From an uncultured Flavobacteriaceae bacterium (lineage in GTDB: Bacteria > Bacteroidota > Bacteroidia > Flavobacteriales > Flavobacteriaceae), in NCBI GenBank assembly GCA_947504035.1, contig CANNGA010000003.1, forward strand, positions 186,001 to 250,000: a DNA stretch of 64,000 nucleotides. Direction: 5' to 3'. Shown here in pieces: positions 25,558 to 35,785 of the stretch. The notes under the pieces were generated by a model. The model was not told where the DNA came from and did no database searches. It worked only from the letters and a program-made list of their open reading frames with translations. The position numbers and the translations under genes were made by a program. Position 1 is the stretch's first letter; each line of letters starts with the position of its first letter.

Positions 25558-26853
25558 ATGAAAAAAAAATTAACTAACTCTTTAATCGTACTATTTATCA
25601 TAATATCTCATTTTGGCTATTCTCAAATAGTTTCAATTAACAAAAATGCAGATATGGAGCTTTTTAGAGAGGTTCCTAATGTAAAACGGTCTAAAAAAAC
25701 CTTAGAAGACACTACAGAAGAAGAGGAAGAAGAAAAAACCTTCAAGCCTTCCATACAAGTAGGGTCTATAGTACACATGTATGCTTCATACCAACAAAAT
25801 GGTTTTGGACCTGGAGGTAATAGAGAGACCATAGATAATGATCCTGATGCATGGAGCAAGGATTTTAATTTGTACCGTGCTAGAGTTTTAGTAGGTGGTA
25901 AATTATCTAAAAACGGGTCTTTCTTTTTAGAAACCGATCTTCCGTCTATAGTCGGCAGAGGGTCTGGCGATAGTAAAAACGTTAAGGTATCACCTATAAT
26001 TTTAGATGCCCAGTACGAACATACCTTTGGAAATCATATGTTAATTGCAGGACTACAGTTGGTATCGCACAACCGTAATGGTCTGCAAGGTGCAGCAGCG
26101 CTTATGGCTAATGATTTTACGTTTTTTCAATACCCTTTTAACCTATTTGCAGACCAGCCTTTACAAGGTAACTTTGGCCGTGACTTAGGGGTTAATGCCA
26201 GAGGGTTCTTTTTAGATGACAAACTAGAATACCGTTTTGGAATTTTCACAGGAAGAAACACGGGCGAATTTGTAAATGATGATCCTGCATTACGTTATGT
26301 AGGTAGAGTGGCTTATAACTTTTTCGATGCCGAAAAAGATTACTACTATGCAGGCACAAAACTTGGTGCAGGCAAAACATTGGCTTTAGCAGCTGGTTTT
26401 GATTTACAAGGAACCTATCAAAACTTTGGATTCGATTTCTTTTTAGACATGCCTCTAGGGTCTGCGGGTTCCATTACTGCTAACGGTGCTTTTTCTGCAC
26501 TTACAGGAGGTACGGACACCACTGGTACTTCTTTTGCTACTCTAATTCCTAGACAAACCACACAATTCTTAGAATTAGGTTATTACTTTAAAGCCTCTAA
26601 ATTACAACCTTGGATTCGTTATGAAAAGGCTGATGTTAACGCAGATGGCTTAGTACAAACCGAAGGTATCCCTGTTAATGCCTTTAACGATCTCAATACT
26701 GTTACTGTATTTGGCGGCGGATTAAATTATTGGTTTGCAGGTTATAACACCAACCTAAGACTGTCTTATACAACCTGGTCTCAAGAAAATGCGCTTGGTG
26801 AAAACCAAACGCAAGGCCAAATCTGGTTGCAAACACAATTCTTTATTTTTTAA
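25558..26853 (+). CDS. Outer-membrane porin of the urea uptake locus
   Basis: A 431-residue protein with a signal peptide (cleavage after GYSQ, about residue 22), an acidic segment (EEEEEEK) and then a beta-barrel-like body with alternating aromatic residues ending in a terminal phenylalanine, QTQFFIF. The pattern resembles phosphate-selective porin O/P-type barrels: FNLYRARVLVGGKL, FFLETDLP, FFQYPF. Its place directly upstream of urtA suggests that it admits urea or another small solute across the outer membrane; that role is inferred from context. Probably first gene of the locus. Confidence 0.85.
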   Translation: MKKKLTNSLIVLFIIISHFGYSQIVSINKNADMELFREVPNVKRSKKTLEDTTEEEEEEKTFKPSIQVGSIVHMYASYQQNGFGPGGNRETIDNDPDAWSKDFNLYRARVLVGGKLSKNGSFFLETDLPSIVGRGSGDSKNVKVSPIILDAQYEHTFGNHMLIAGLQLVSHNRNGLQGAAALMANDFTFFQYPFNLFADQPLQGNFGRDLGVNARGFFLDDKLEYRFGIFTGRNTGEFVNDDPALRYVGRVAYNFFDAEKDYYYAGTKLGAGKTLALAAGFDLQGTYQNFGFDFFLDMPLGSAGSITANGAFSALTGGTDTTGTSFATLIPRQTTQFLELGYYFKASKLQPWIRYEKADVNADGLVQTEGIPVNAFNDLNTVTVFGGGLNYWFAGYNTNLRLSYTTWSQENALGENQTQGQIWLQTQFFIF

Positions 26854-26855
26854 CC

Positions 26856-26932
26856 CCCTATTGTAGGGCAAAGGGGGCGTTATCAGTGCTGCCTTGTCAC
26901 AAGACAACAACGAATCACCACCTTTTGCCCTA
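26856..26932 (+). promoter_or_regulatory. Structured intercistronic region between porin and urtA with two competing hairpins
   Basis: A short hairpin CCCTA-TTG-TAGGG (26856-26868) shares its right half with a longer inverted repeat, TAGGGCAAAGG (26864-26874) with CCTTTTGCCCTA (26921-26932, one bulged base). The two cannot form together. Inside the long one is a small hairpin TTGTC-ACAA-GACAA. This could be an attenuator or an RNA-processing signal; no T run follows either hairpin. Confidence 0.35.
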
Positions 26933-26989
26933 AATAGATCTAACGCATTTACGAATTCAGTTCATAATTAACTTTATAAAATCATAAAA

Positions 26990-28321
26990 ATGACAATTAA
27001 ACGACTACAAAGAAAACCCCAAGGACTATTGGCTATTCTTTTATCTGCCACATTATTATTAGCGTCTTGTGGAAAAAAAGAAAAGACAGCAACCCCATCT
27101 AGTGCAACAGAAACCAGCAGTACTACCGAGGCTGAACCTATAAAAATAGGGGTTTTACATTCCTTAAGTGGTACTATGGCCATCTCTGAAGTGTCTCTAA
27201 AAGATGTCGTAGAAATGGCTGTAGAAGAAATTAATGCCGCAGGTGGCGTCTTAGGAAAACCTCTAAAAACGGAAGTTGTAGATCCTGCATCCGATTGGGA
27301 TTTATTTGCTGAAAAATCTAAAGAATTATTAATAGAGAAAAAAGTATCTGCTGTATTTGGATGTTGGACTTCTGTATCTCGTAAATCTGTTTTACCTGTA
27401 TTTGAAGAAAATAACGGCTTGTTATTTTACCCTGTACAGTACGAAGGTGAAGAATGTTCTAAAAGTGTGATCTACACAGGAGCAACACCAAACCAACAGC
27501 TTATTCCTGCTGCAGAATACATGATGAGCGAAGAAGGTGGTGGCTATAAAAAATTCTATTTATTAGGTACCGATTACGTTTTTCCACGTACAGCAAACAA
27601 AATCTTAAAAGCCTTTTTACTGGCTAAAGGTGTTCCTGAAAAAAATATTATTGAAGAGTACACGCCTTTTCACCACCAAGATTACCAAACTATTGTTTCT
27701 AAAATAAAGAAATTCTCTGCAGGTGGCAAAGCATGTGTATTGAGTACTGTAAATGGCGATTCTAACGTACCATTCTACAAAGAATTCGCAAACCAAGGTT
27801 TAACAGCTACCTCTTGCCCAATTATGGCATTCTCTGTAGCTGAAGATGAATTAAGAGCTATGGATACCGAATTTTTAGCAGGACACTTAGCGGCTTGGAA
27901 CTACTACCAATCTGCCGCATCTCCTGCCAACGATACCTTTGTAAAAAACTTTAAAGCATTTTGTGCCAAAAACAACCTACCTGGTGGAAGTGCTCGTGTA
28001 ACAGACGATCCTATCTGTTGGGCTTATACAGGGGTTTATTTATGGAAACAAGCTGTAGAAAAAGCAGGTTCTGTTGCTGTAGATCAAGTACGTCCTGCAT
28101 TATATGGCATGTCGTTTAACTCTCCAGGAGGCCTCGTAAAAATGGATCCTAGAAACCATCACCTTGCCAAACCTGTTAAAATAGGAGAAATAAAAGTCGA
28201 TGGACAGTTTGATGTCATTTGGGAAACCGAAGGCTTGGTAGACCCAGAACCTTGGTCTAAATATACCTCACCAAATAAAAGTTGTGACCACGTTAACCAT
28301 GGCGGTACATACACAAAGTAA
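26990..28321 (+). CDS. urtA: Urea ABC transporter substrate-binding protein UrtA, lipoprotein
   Basis: Periplasmic binding component of the UrtABCDE urea importer. The 443-residue protein has a lipobox LLASC (C27), a low-complexity Ser/Thr linker, and then a branched-chain amino acid-type binding fold (KIGVLHSLSGTMAISE, VFGCWTSVSRKSVLPVFE, FYPVQYEGEE, GTDYVFPRTAN), all UrtA signatures. Conserved YPVQYEGEECS and AWNYYQS help separate UrtA from amide-binding AmiC relatives. The gene is followed by a perfect 17-bp hairpin before urtB, which may protect its mRNA. Confidence 0.96.
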   Translation: MTIKRLQRKPQGLLAILLSATLLLASCGKKEKTATPSSATETSSTTEAEPIKIGVLHSLSGTMAISEVSLKDVVEMAVEEINAAGGVLGKPLKTEVVDPASDWDLFAEKSKELLIEKKVSAVFGCWTSVSRKSVLPVFEENNGLLFYPVQYEGEECSKSVIYTGATPNQQLIPAAEYMMSEEGGGYKKFYLLGTDYVFPRTANKILKAFLLAKGVPEKNIIEEYTPFHHQDYQTIVSKIKKFSAGGKACVLSTVNGDSNVPFYKEFANQGLTATSCPIMAFSVAEDELRAMDTEFLAGHLAAWNYYQSAASPANDTFVKNFKAFCAKNNLPGGSARVTDDPICWAYTGVYLWKQAVEKAGSVAVDQVRPALYGMSFNSPGGLVKMDPRNHHLAKPVKIGEIKVDGQFDVIWETEGLVDPEPWSKYTSPNKSCDHVNHGGTYTK

Positions 28322-28360
28322 GCCTATGACGTATACCATCCCTTGTTATTAATTCAATTT

Positions 28361-28398
28361 GAAGACTATTGCATGAGAGCACTCATGCAATAGTCTTC
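28361..28398 (+). promoter_or_regulatory. Perfect 17-bp hairpin between urtA and urtB
   Basis: GAAGACTATTGCATGAG (28361-28377), a 4-nt loop AGCA, and the exact complement (28382-28398). No T run follows, so it is a poor terminator; a stabilising or partial-readthrough hairpin that raises urtA mRNA relative to urtB-E is more likely. Confidence 0.6.
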
Positions 28399-28432
28399 AC
28401 TTTATGAACCTTTTCAATTCACATTCCAAAAA

Positions 28433-30082
28433 ATGGTAAAAAGAAAAACAGTTCTATACATTAGACTACTACTAGCACTACTCCCCTTGATAACATGTGC
28501 TACTAATGATGGTGATATTCGTTTATTAATGTCTCCAGATAAAGCCACTAAATCAGACGCTTTTTCACGCTTACTGGCCGCTAAGCAAGTCGCTACTTTC
28601 CCTGTATTAAATGCCATTAACAGCAAAAAGTTATTTGCATACAATGGCCAACTGGTAAGCATTGGAGAAAAAAACAGCACAGCAGACCAAGTAACTTACG
28701 ACGTGTTTCTACTTTTTCCCGAAATAAAAACACTAACTGATAAGAACAATACGCCTTTAAAAGTACCGCTAAGTGCGCTGCAACCTATAAAATTTTCTAG
28801 GAAAGAACGCCTCAGTCTTATTCCTTTACTTCCCTATATTAACCTTACCTCTACCGATAAAGACTTACGAAAATTAGCTTACACCCAATTTCAAAACACC
28901 CCAAAACTCGAAGATATTTCTATTTTAGAAGCGGCTTCTGCTAAAGAAACAGACACCGAGTTAATGCGTTTTGCCGCTGAGACTATCGCCACTGTAAAAC
29001 TGCTAAATGCAACGACTCCAGAAGCTCAAATCGCTCAAATAAGACGCTTAGAAGCTAACAAAGGCGACAATACTGTCTTCTTATTAAACAGCTATTTAGA
29101 AAATACAACACCGCTAACGCCCAACGTACAAAAAAGAACCCGCGAAGCCATTACCAACCTTAATGACAGAGCTACGCGTATCGATTGGATACAAAATTTA
29201 TTTAGTGGTTTAAGCTTAGGCAGCATATTAATTCTTATCGCACTAGGCCTTTCCATTATTTACGGTTTAGCAGGCGTTATTAATATGGCACATGGCGAAT
29301 TTATGATGATTGGTGCTTACACTACATTTTGTGTGCAAGAACTTTTTAAAATAAGTAATGGTGGTGCACTTAGCGATGCCTTCTTCTGGCTGTCCATTCC
29401 TATAGCATTTCTAGTTTCTGGCACCTTTGGTTTGGTCATAGAACGTTTAATAATTCGTAAACTTTACGGTAGCCCGCTGCAAAGCCTTTTGGCAACATGG
29501 GGGGTGAGTTTAGTCTTTATACAATTGGCGCGTACTATTTTTGGAGACTTAACCTCTGTAAAAGCACCTGCTTTACTCTCTGGAGGTTGGCATGTAGCGC
29601 CACAATTAGTATTGCCTTACAATCGAATTTTCATCATCATCATTACCACTGTAATGATTATTCTCACCTTCCTATTTTTATACAAATCTAGGTTAGGGTT
29701 ACGCATTCGCGCTGTTACTCAAAATAGAAACATGAGTGCCTGTTTGGGCATTTCTACTAAAAAAATTGATGCCATGACCTTCTTTATTGGTTCGGGTATC
29801 GCAGGTATTGCAGGTTGCTGTATGACTTTAATTGGCAATATTGTTCCAGACATGGGGCAAACCTATATTGTAGATTCCTTTTTAGTTGTAGTTACTGGTG
29901 GTGTAGGCAACCTATTCGGTACCATAGTCGCAGGCTTAGGCATAGGGCAATTTACCAAAATTTTAGAACCCATATTCCATGCTGTATATGGTAAAGTTAT
30001 CATCTTAGGCATCATTATTTTCTTTTTACAATTTAAGCCTAGAGGCTTGTTTCCTCCTAAAGGCAGAATCGCAGACGATTAA
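28433..30082 (+). CDS. urtB: Urea ABC transporter permease UrtB
   Basis: First inner-membrane permease of the urea transporter, 549 residues. Like other UrtB proteins it has a long N-terminal non-membrane part (about residues 1-250, after a hydrophobic signal-like helix) followed by the LivH-type permease domain. The permease part starts GLSLGSILILIALGLSIIYGLAGVINMAHGEFMMIGAY and includes GLVIERLIIRKLYG and TGGVGNLFGTIVAGLGIG, which are diagnostic. It forms a tight cluster with urtC (2 bases apart). Confidence 0.95.
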   Translation: MVKRKTVLYIRLLLALLPLITCATNDGDIRLLMSPDKATKSDAFSRLLAAKQVATFPVLNAINSKKLFAYNGQLVSIGEKNSTADQVTYDVFLLFPEIKTLTDKNNTPLKVPLSALQPIKFSRKERLSLIPLLPYINLTSTDKDLRKLAYTQFQNTPKLEDISILEAASAKETDTELMRFAAETIATVKLLNATTPEAQIAQIRRLEANKGDNTVFLLNSYLENTTPLTPNVQKRTREAITNLNDRATRIDWIQNLFSGLSLGSILILIALGLSIIYGLAGVINMAHGEFMMIGAYTTFCVQELFKISNGGALSDAFFWLSIPIAFLVSGTFGLVIERLIIRKLYGSPLQSLLATWGVSLVFIQLARTIFGDLTSVKAPALLSGGWHVAPQLVLPYNRIFIIIITTVMIILTFLFLYKSRLGLRIRAVTQNRNMSACLGISTKKIDAMTFFIGSGIAGIAGCCMTLIGNIVPDMGQTYIVDSFLVVVTGGVGNLFGTIVAGLGIGQFTKILEPIFHAVYGKVIILGIIIFFLQFKPRGLFPPKGRIADD

Positions 30083-30084
30083 TT

Positions 30085-31164
30085 ATGAAAGCACTTTTAA
30101 AAAACAGGTCGTACGACTATATTATTTTTATCGCACTATTTTTACTTATACTCCCATTAGGGCATCTTCTTGGGGTTATTTCTGTAAATACCATTTCATT
30201 ATGGGGGCGCTATTTTTGTTTTACCATTGCTGCTATTGGACTAGATATGCTTTGGGGCTACACGGGTATTTTATGCATGTGTCAAGCCCTATTTTTTTGT
30301 ATGGGTGGCTATGGTATCGCCATGCACATGCTTTTGTCTGCTTCTGGAGAAGGCACCTATGGCAAAGCCATTCCAGATTTCATGGTATGGAATCAAGTTA
30401 CAGAACTCCCTTTTTTCTGGGAACCCTTTCATTATTTTCCTCTAGCCCTTATATGTGCTTTAATAGTTCCTGGGCTTTTTGCAGGGGTCTTTGGTTATTT
30501 TATTTTTAGAAGTCGCCTTAAAGGCGTGTATTTTGCCATTATAACCCAAGCATTAGCATTGGCGATGTGGCTTATTTTTTTAAGAAATGAAACCATGCTA
30601 GGTGGCACGAATGGGCTTACCGACTTTAAACAACTTGCAGGACTAGATCTTACAGCAGCATCTACCAAACTGTTATTATACATTACGTCCTGTTTGGTAC
30701 TTATTGGTGTGTATATAGGTTCTAAAAAATTAGTCAACTCTAAATTTGGGAAAGTTTTAGTTGCCATTAGAGATAGTGAATCGCGTATTCGATACACCTC
30801 GTATGAAATTAAAAATTACCAAGTCACCATTTTCGTTATAGCTGCTGTTATAGCTGCTATTGGGGGTATACTCTACGTACCCCAAACGGGAATTATAACC
30901 CCTGGCCGGATGGATGTCAAGGCCTCTATAGAGATGATCATCTGGGTCGCTCTAGGAGGAAGAGGCAAACTAAAAGGAGCTGTGTTTGGCACACTATTAG
31001 TCAATTTTTTATACAGTATATTCACCTCAGCCCTTCCCGGGTCTTGGTTATATGTTATTGGTATTTTATTTATCGTTACCGTACTGTATTTAGACCAAGG
31101 TGTTATTGGCTTGCCGCAACAGATCAAAACCTATTTTGCAAAACGAAAATCTGCTAAACTATGA
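30085..31164 (+). CDS. urtC: Urea ABC transporter permease UrtC
   Basis: Second permease (LivM-type), 359 residues with about ten transmembrane helices. Family signatures include AAIGLDMLWGYTGILCMCQALFF, YGIAMHM, the cytoplasmic loop AIRDSESRIRYTSYEIKNYQV, and GGRGKLKGAVFGTLLVNFLYS. The gene starts 2 bases after urtB and its stop overlaps the urtD ATG (ATGA), indicating coupled translation. Confidence 0.95.
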   Translation: MKALLKNRSYDYIIFIALFLLILPLGHLLGVISVNTISLWGRYFCFTIAAIGLDMLWGYTGILCMCQALFFCMGGYGIAMHMLLSASGEGTYGKAIPDFMVWNQVTELPFFWEPFHYFPLALICALIVPGLFAGVFGYFIFRSRLKGVYFAIITQALALAMWLIFLRNETMLGGTNGLTDFKQLAGLDLTAASTKLLLYITSCLVLIGVYIGSKKLVNSKFGKVLVAIRDSESRIRYTSYEIKNYQVTIFVIAAVIAAIGGILYVPQTGIITPGRMDVKASIEMIIWVALGGRGKLKGAVFGTLLVNFLYSIFTSALPGSWLYVIGILFIVTVLYLDQGVIGLPQQIKTYFAKRKSAKL

Positions 31165-31916
31165 CTACAGTAAGACCATTAATATTACAAGCACAAAATC
31201 TAAAAGTAGCGTTTGGAGGCGTACAAGCCTTAGATTTAGCCTTGTTCAAACTCAAAGAAAACGAACTCCGCGTTATTATAGGCCCTAACGGTGCTGGTAA
31301 ATCGACATTTATGGATTTAATTTGTGGTAAGACCAAAGCCGACTCAGGGAAAATTTTATTTAAAGATGAAGATATTTTAGGTAAAAAGGAAGTAGAAATC
31401 GCGCAGATGGGCATTGGTAGAAAATTTCAAAAACCCTCTGTATTCACTAGCTTATCGGTATTTGACAATTTACTTTTAGCCTATAAAATGCCTAAAAATG
31501 TATGGCATTCCATGCGCTTTAAACTAAACTCAGAAATTACAGACCGCATCCACGAAGTCGCTAAAAAAGTAGGCTTAGAAGCTGTTTTAAATAGTGAAGC
31601 AGGCAGTTTATCTCACGGTCAAAAACAATGGTTAGAGATCGGGATTGTGGTGATTCAAAATCCCAAATTGATGCTCATTGATGAGCCTGCTGCTGGAATG
31701 TCGGATACCGAAACCGCTAAAACGGGAGATTTAATTTTAAGCTTGGTAGAAGATCATTCGGTAATTGTGATCGAACATGATATGAATTTCGTAGAACAAA
31801 TTGCTATCGAAAATGTGAGCGTTCTAGTTGGCGGAAAACTGCTCACAGAAGGCCCTTTTCAAGACGTAAGAGCAGACGAAAGAGTAATTAATAGCTATTT
31901 AGGTAAAGCCGTTTAA
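31161..31916 (+). CDS. urtD: Urea ABC transporter ATP-binding protein UrtD
   Basis: LivG-type ATPase of 251 residues. Walker A is GPNGAGKSTFMDL, signature motif SHGQKQWLEIG, Walker B LMLIDEPAAGM, and the H-loop is in IVIEHDMNFVE. The SHGQKQ form of the signature, in place of LSGGQ, is characteristic of UrtD. Start overlaps the urtC stop by 4 bases; urtE follows after 10 bases. Confidence 0.96.
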   Translation: MTTVRPLILQAQNLKVAFGGVQALDLALFKLKENELRVIIGPNGAGKSTFMDLICGKTKADSGKILFKDEDILGKKEVEIAQMGIGRKFQKPSVFTSLSVFDNLLLAYKMPKNVWHSMRFKLNSEITDRIHEVAKKVGLEAVLNSEAGSLSHGQKQWLEIGIVVIQNPKLMLIDEPAAGMSDTETAKTGDLILSLVEDHSVIVIEHDMNFVEQIAIENVSVLVGGKLLTEGPFQDVRADERVINSYLGKAV

Positions 31917-31926
31917 AAACAAAACC

Positions 31927-32622
31927 ATGGTATTAGAAACAAAAGATATTACTGCAGCCTATGGGGAAAGCCAAATTCTTTGGGGCGTTAATTTAAAAGT
32001 TGAACCCGCTACAATTACAACCATTATGGGCCGTAACGGTGTTGGTAAAACCACCTTACTAAAAACCGTTATTGGCCTTTTAAAAAATCCTGAAGGGAGC
32101 ATTCTATACGAAGGTCAAGATATTTCTAGATTAGCACCGCATAAACGTGCCAAACTAGGCATTGGATACGTGCCGCAAGGTCGAGAAATCATTCCTAAAC
32201 TAACCGTATATGAAAATCTAAAGCTAGGCCTAGAAAGTACTACTGAAACTACAATTCCTGAAGAAGAAATTTACGAGTTATTTCCTATTTTAAAAGATTT
32301 TAGAAAGCGTCTTGGCGGCAATTTAAGTGGAGGACAACAGCAGCAATTAGCCATTGCTCGTGCCATAACGGGACGTCCAAAATTATTATTATTAGACGAG
32401 CCTACTGAAGGGATACAACCTTCGATAAGCCAAGAAATCGCAAAAATTTTATTACGTTTGAAGGAAGAGAAAAACATCGCAACTTTGCTTGTCGAACAAA
32501 AAATAGATTTTGCAAAAGGCATAACAGACTATTACTATTTTATGAATAGAGGAAAAGTCGTTGCGGCCTCTAAAGCTTCAGACATAAGTATAGAAGAAAT
32601 AAACGCTCATAACGCCATATAA
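31927..32622 (+). CDS. urtE: Urea ABC transporter ATP-binding protein UrtE
   Basis: LivF-type ATPase of 231 residues. Walker [15 protein letters not shown]-loop [10 protein letters not shown], signature [14 protein letters not shown], Walker [14 protein letters not shown] and H-loop LLVEQKIDF are all present; the GIQPSI stretch is typical of UrtE. It pairs with UrtD to power urea import. The fused urease gamma-beta gene starts 8 bases downstream, so transporter and enzyme are likely one transcript. Confidence 0.96.
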   Translation: MVLETKDITAAYGESQILWGVNLKVEPATITTIMGRNGVGKTTLLKTVIGLLKNPEGSILYEGQDISRLAPHKRAKLGIGYVPQGREIIPKLTVYENLKLGLESTTETTIPEEEIYELFPILKDFRKRLGGNLSGGQQQQLAIARAITGRPKLLLLDEPTEGIQPSISQEIAKILLRLKEEKNIATLLVEQKIDFAKGITDYYYFMNRGKVVAASKASDISIEEINAHNAI

Positions 32623-32629
32623 AATCCCA

Positions 32630-33379
32630 ATGAGACTAACACCAAGAGATATTGAAAAATTAATGTTGCATCAAGCAGGTTTTGTTGCACAAAAACGCTA
32701 TGCAAGGGGGCTTAAATTAAATTATCCCGAAACCATCGCTTTAATTAGCACGCAACTTTTAGAATTGATTCGAGAAGGCTATTCTGTTGCGGCATTAATG
32801 AATTTAGGCAAACAGATTATAGGCATTGATGATGTGATGGAAGGCGTTGAAAAAATGATTCATGACGTGCAGGTAGAAGGCACGTTCCCTGATGGCACAA
32901 AGCTTGTTACAGTACACCATCCCATATGTCAAAAAAACATTAGCAATGGTCTAGCCCTCTATGGTTCTGGATTGACAAAAAGCGACCAAAACATTGAAGT
33001 AGACAATACCTCTAATCCACATCCCGGTAATTACGAGGTGATAGACGCGGCTATAGAACTTAACAAAAACAGAAAAACCATAACGCTTATGGTAATTAAT
33101 AAAGGGGATCGCCCTATACAAGTAGGCTCTCATTACCCTTTTGCTGAAACCAATCCATGTTTAGAATTTGATAGAGCATTAGCCTTGACCTACCGTTTAA
33201 ACATTCCTGCTGGAACTGCTGTACGTTTCGAGCCCGGAGAAGAAAAACAAGTAGAACTGGTTGAAATAGCAGGCGCTATGAAAATCTATGGCGGTAATGG
33301 ATTAATAAATGGGACGGTTAAAGGCCGAGAATCCGAAATTATAGCCAAGATGAAACAACACAACTATTTAAAATCTTAA
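32630..33379 (+). CDS. Fused urease gamma-beta subunit UreAB
   Basis: A 249-residue natural fusion of the two small urease subunits. Residues 1-100 are the gamma chain ([23 protein letters not shown], then [18 protein letters not shown]), and about 125-249 the beta chain ([52 protein letters not shown]). Helicobacter has the same fusion order, whereas most bacteria and plants differ. Urease hydrolyses urea to ammonia and carbamate in the cytoplasm. Followed 7 bases later by ureC. Confidence 0.96.
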   Translation: MRLTPRDIEKLMLHQAGFVAQKRYARGLKLNYPETIALISTQLLELIREGYSVAALMNLGKQIIGIDDVMEGVEKMIHDVQVEGTFPDGTKLVTVHHPICQKNISNGLALYGSGLTKSDQNIEVDNTSNPHPGNYEVIDAAIELNKNRKTITLMVINKGDRPIQVGSHYPFAETNPCLEFDRALALTYRLNIPAGTAVRFEPGEEKQVELVEIAGAMKIYGGNGLINGTVKGRESEIIAKMKQHNYLKS

Positions 33380-33386
33380 CCCTACT

Positions 33387-35099
33387 ATGAGCAAAAAAAT
33401 ACATCGCGATGCTTATGCTGATATGTATGGCATTACAACAGGAGACTTATTAACCTTAGGAGACACCAACCTTAAAATTCGTATTGAAAATGATTTTACG
33501 GTATATGGTGAAGAATGTAAATTTGGAGGCGGAAAAGTATTAAGAGATGGCATGGGGCAAGCTACAGGCATACCTCAAGAAGAGGCCCTAGATTTGATCT
33601 TTACGAATGCTATTATTATTGATTACACAGGTATTTACAAAGCAGATATTGGCCTTAAAAACGGACGTATTCATGCCATAGGCAAAGGTGGTAATCCACA
33701 TATTATGGAAGGCGTACATCCAGATATGATTGTAGGTGCAACAACCGAAGTTATCGCAGCAGAAGGCGCTATAGTAACCGCTGCGGGTATCGACAATCAT
33801 ATTCATTACATCTGTCCACAGCAAATAGATGAGGCCATCGCTTCTGGCATAACGACCTTTGTGGGCGGGGGAACTGGCCCTACAACAGGCACTAACGCCA
33901 CCACCTGCACACCTGGTGCTTTTCATATTGAAATGATGTTAAAAGCAACAGATCATTTTCCTATGAATTTTGGGTTTTTAGCCAAAGGGAACTCTTCACA
34001 CCCTAAGGCCTTAGAACAACAAATAGAAGCTGGAGCTTTAGGGCTTAAATTACATGAAGATTGGGGGTCTACGCCTACAGCTATAGACACCTGCCTTAGT
34101 GTTGCGGATGCTTATGATGTACAAGTTTGTATTCATACAGATACCCTAAACGAAAGTGGTTTTGTAGAAGTGACTAAAGCAGCTTTAAAAGGCAGAACTA
34201 TACACACCTATCATACTGAAGGTGCTGGAGGTGGCCATGCTCCAGATATCATCACTTTATGTGGTGTTTCTAATGTATTGCCTTCTTCTACAAACCCTAC
34301 CAGACCTTACACGCATAATACGATAGACGAACACTTAGACATGCTTATGGTATGTCATCATTTAGATAAAAACATTCCCGAAGACGTGGCTTTTGCCGAA
34401 AGTAGAATTAGAGGCGAAACCATTGCTGCCGAAGATATTTTACATGATAGAGGCGCGCTGTCTATGATTGCTTCAGACTCTCAGGCCATGGGCCGTGTTG
34501 GAGAGGTTATTTGCAGAACATGGCAAACGGCTCATAAAATGAAATTGCAACGCGGAGCTTTACCTGAAGACGAAGGCACAGGAAGTGATAATTTTAGAGT
34601 GAAACGCTATATCTCTAAGTACACCATTAATTCTGCACTTGCCCATGGTTTTGCTCATGAAATTGGCTCTATCGAGGTGGGGAAATTAGCAGATTTAGTG
34701 CTTTGGAAACCTCAATTTTTTGGTGTAAAACCAGAATTAATTATCAAAGGAGGTGTTATAGCACAGGCACAAATGGGAGACCCCAACGCCTCTATACCTA
34801 CCCCCCAACCCTATTATTCCAGACCAATGTTTGGTGCCCTAGGCAAGGCTGTTGGTGACACCTCTAGAGTGTTTGTCTCTAAAGCGTCTTTAGAAAACGT
34901 AAAAACATACGGCCTAAGTAAAAAAGCCGTAGCTGTAAAAGACTGTAGAAACATCAGTAAAAAAGACATGCATTTTAATGATGAATTGCCTCGTATAAAA
35001 GTAGACCCCGAGCGTTATAAAGTTACCATAGACGGTGTTCATTTAACCTGCGATCCTGTAAAGAAAGTACCTTTAGCCCAACTATACCATTTATTTTAA
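33387..35099 (+). CDS. ureC: Urease alpha subunit UreC
   Basis: Catalytic subunit of urease, 570 residues. All active-site residues can be located: the nickel ligands H138 and H140 in DNHIHYI, the carbamylated lysine K221 in GLKLHEDWG with substrate-binding H223, the nickel ligands H250 (CIHTD) and H276 ([14 protein letters not shown]), the flap cysteine C323 and histidine H324 in MVCHHLD, and nickel ligand D364 in [10 protein letters not shown]. Length is standard. The stop codon overlaps the ureF start (TAATG). Confidence 0.98.
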   Translation: MSKKIHRDAYADMYGITTGDLLTLGDTNLKIRIENDFTVYGEECKFGGGKVLRDGMGQATGIPQEEALDLIFTNAIIIDYTGIYKADIGLKNGRIHAIGKGGNPHIMEGVHPDMIVGATTEVIAAEGAIVTAAGIDNHIHYICPQQIDEAIASGITTFVGGGTGPTTGTNATTCTPGAFHIEMMLKATDHFPMNFGFLAKGNSSHPKALEQQIEAGALGLKLHEDWGSTPTAIDTCLSVADAYDVQVCIHTDTLNESGFVEVTKAALKGRTIHTYHTEGAGGGHAPDIITLCGVSNVLPSSTNPTRPYTHNTIDEHLDMLMVCHHLDKNIPEDVAFAESRIRGETIAAEDILHDRGALSMIASDSQAMGRVGEVICRTWQTAHKMKLQRGALPEDEGTGSDNFRVKRYISKYTINSALAHGFAHEIGSIEVGKLADLVLWKPQFFGVKPELIIKGGVIAQAQMGDPNASIPTPQPYYSRPMFGALGKAVGDTSRVFVSKASLENVKTYGLSKKAVAVKDCRNISKKDMHFNDELPRIKVDPERYKVTIDGVHLTCDPVKKVPLAQLYHLF

Positions 35100-35773
35100 T
35101 GACGCATTTATTACAATTATTTCAATTCGTTGACGCCTCATTACCAACTGGTGGCTTTGTCTATTCCATGGGTATGGAGTCTGCCATTAAGAGTAAACTA
35201 TTACAAAATGAAGACGACTTAAAGCGCTACTTATTAGCTTATACAGATCAACTTATTGCGTTTGATTTTCCATTTCTAGATGCAGGATATACCGCTAGAA
35301 GTACCCCGCAAGATTGGTTACAAATAACCGACACCTATCGCGCTATGCTTATGAATCCTAATTTAGAAAAAAGCGCTCTAGTACTCGGGAAAAACTGGAC
35401 ACGATTGTGTTTTTCTTTATACCAAACAGAAACGGTAACACAATTGAAACAGGAACTCCAACACCAACGTATTCCTTTATATTACACCATTGTTTTTGGC
35501 ATGTGCATGTCTGCGCTTCGTATAGATATGCTTGCTATGCGGTCTATGTTTCTGTATACAGCTTTAAGAGATCAAATTACGGCATTAACACGTTTAGGAA
35601 TTGTAGGGCCTAATGGAGGCCAAGGTTTACTCACCTATGTGTTAGACTACGCTAATACAAAAACCAATGCATACAAAACAACGCCTTATCATAAAGCGAC
35701 AAAATCAGCCTACATTATGGAAATTGTACAGCTGAATCATCATAAAATTTATTCAAAATTATTTCAGAACTAA
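35099..35773 (+). CDS. ureF: Urease accessory protein UreF
   Basis: Accessory protein of 224 residues that acts with UreD and UreG to insert nickel into apo-urease. UreF features seen: LQLFQFVDASLPTGGFVYSMGME at the N-terminus and RLGIVGPNGGQGLL near the C-terminus, on an all-helical fold. It starts inside the ureC stop codon (TAATG), so translation is coupled. Confidence 0.93.
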   Translation: MTHLLQLFQFVDASLPTGGFVYSMGMESAIKSKLLQNEDDLKRYLLAYTDQLIAFDFPFLDAGYTARSTPQDWLQITDTYRAMLMNPNLEKSALVLGKNWTRLCFSLYQTETVTQLKQELQHQRIPLYYTIVFGMCMSALRIDMLAMRSMFLYTALRDQITALTRLGIVGPNGGQGLLTYVLDYANTKTNAYKTTPYHKATKSAYIMEIVQLNHHKIYSKLFQN

Positions 35774-35785
35774 TAAAAATAAGAT

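Noticed and set aside
32884-32899. TGGCAC-AAAGC-TTGT, a sigma-54-like match
   Set aside because: Lies inside the ureAB coding sequence and lacks the -12 GC; explained by the codons of the DGTKLV segment.
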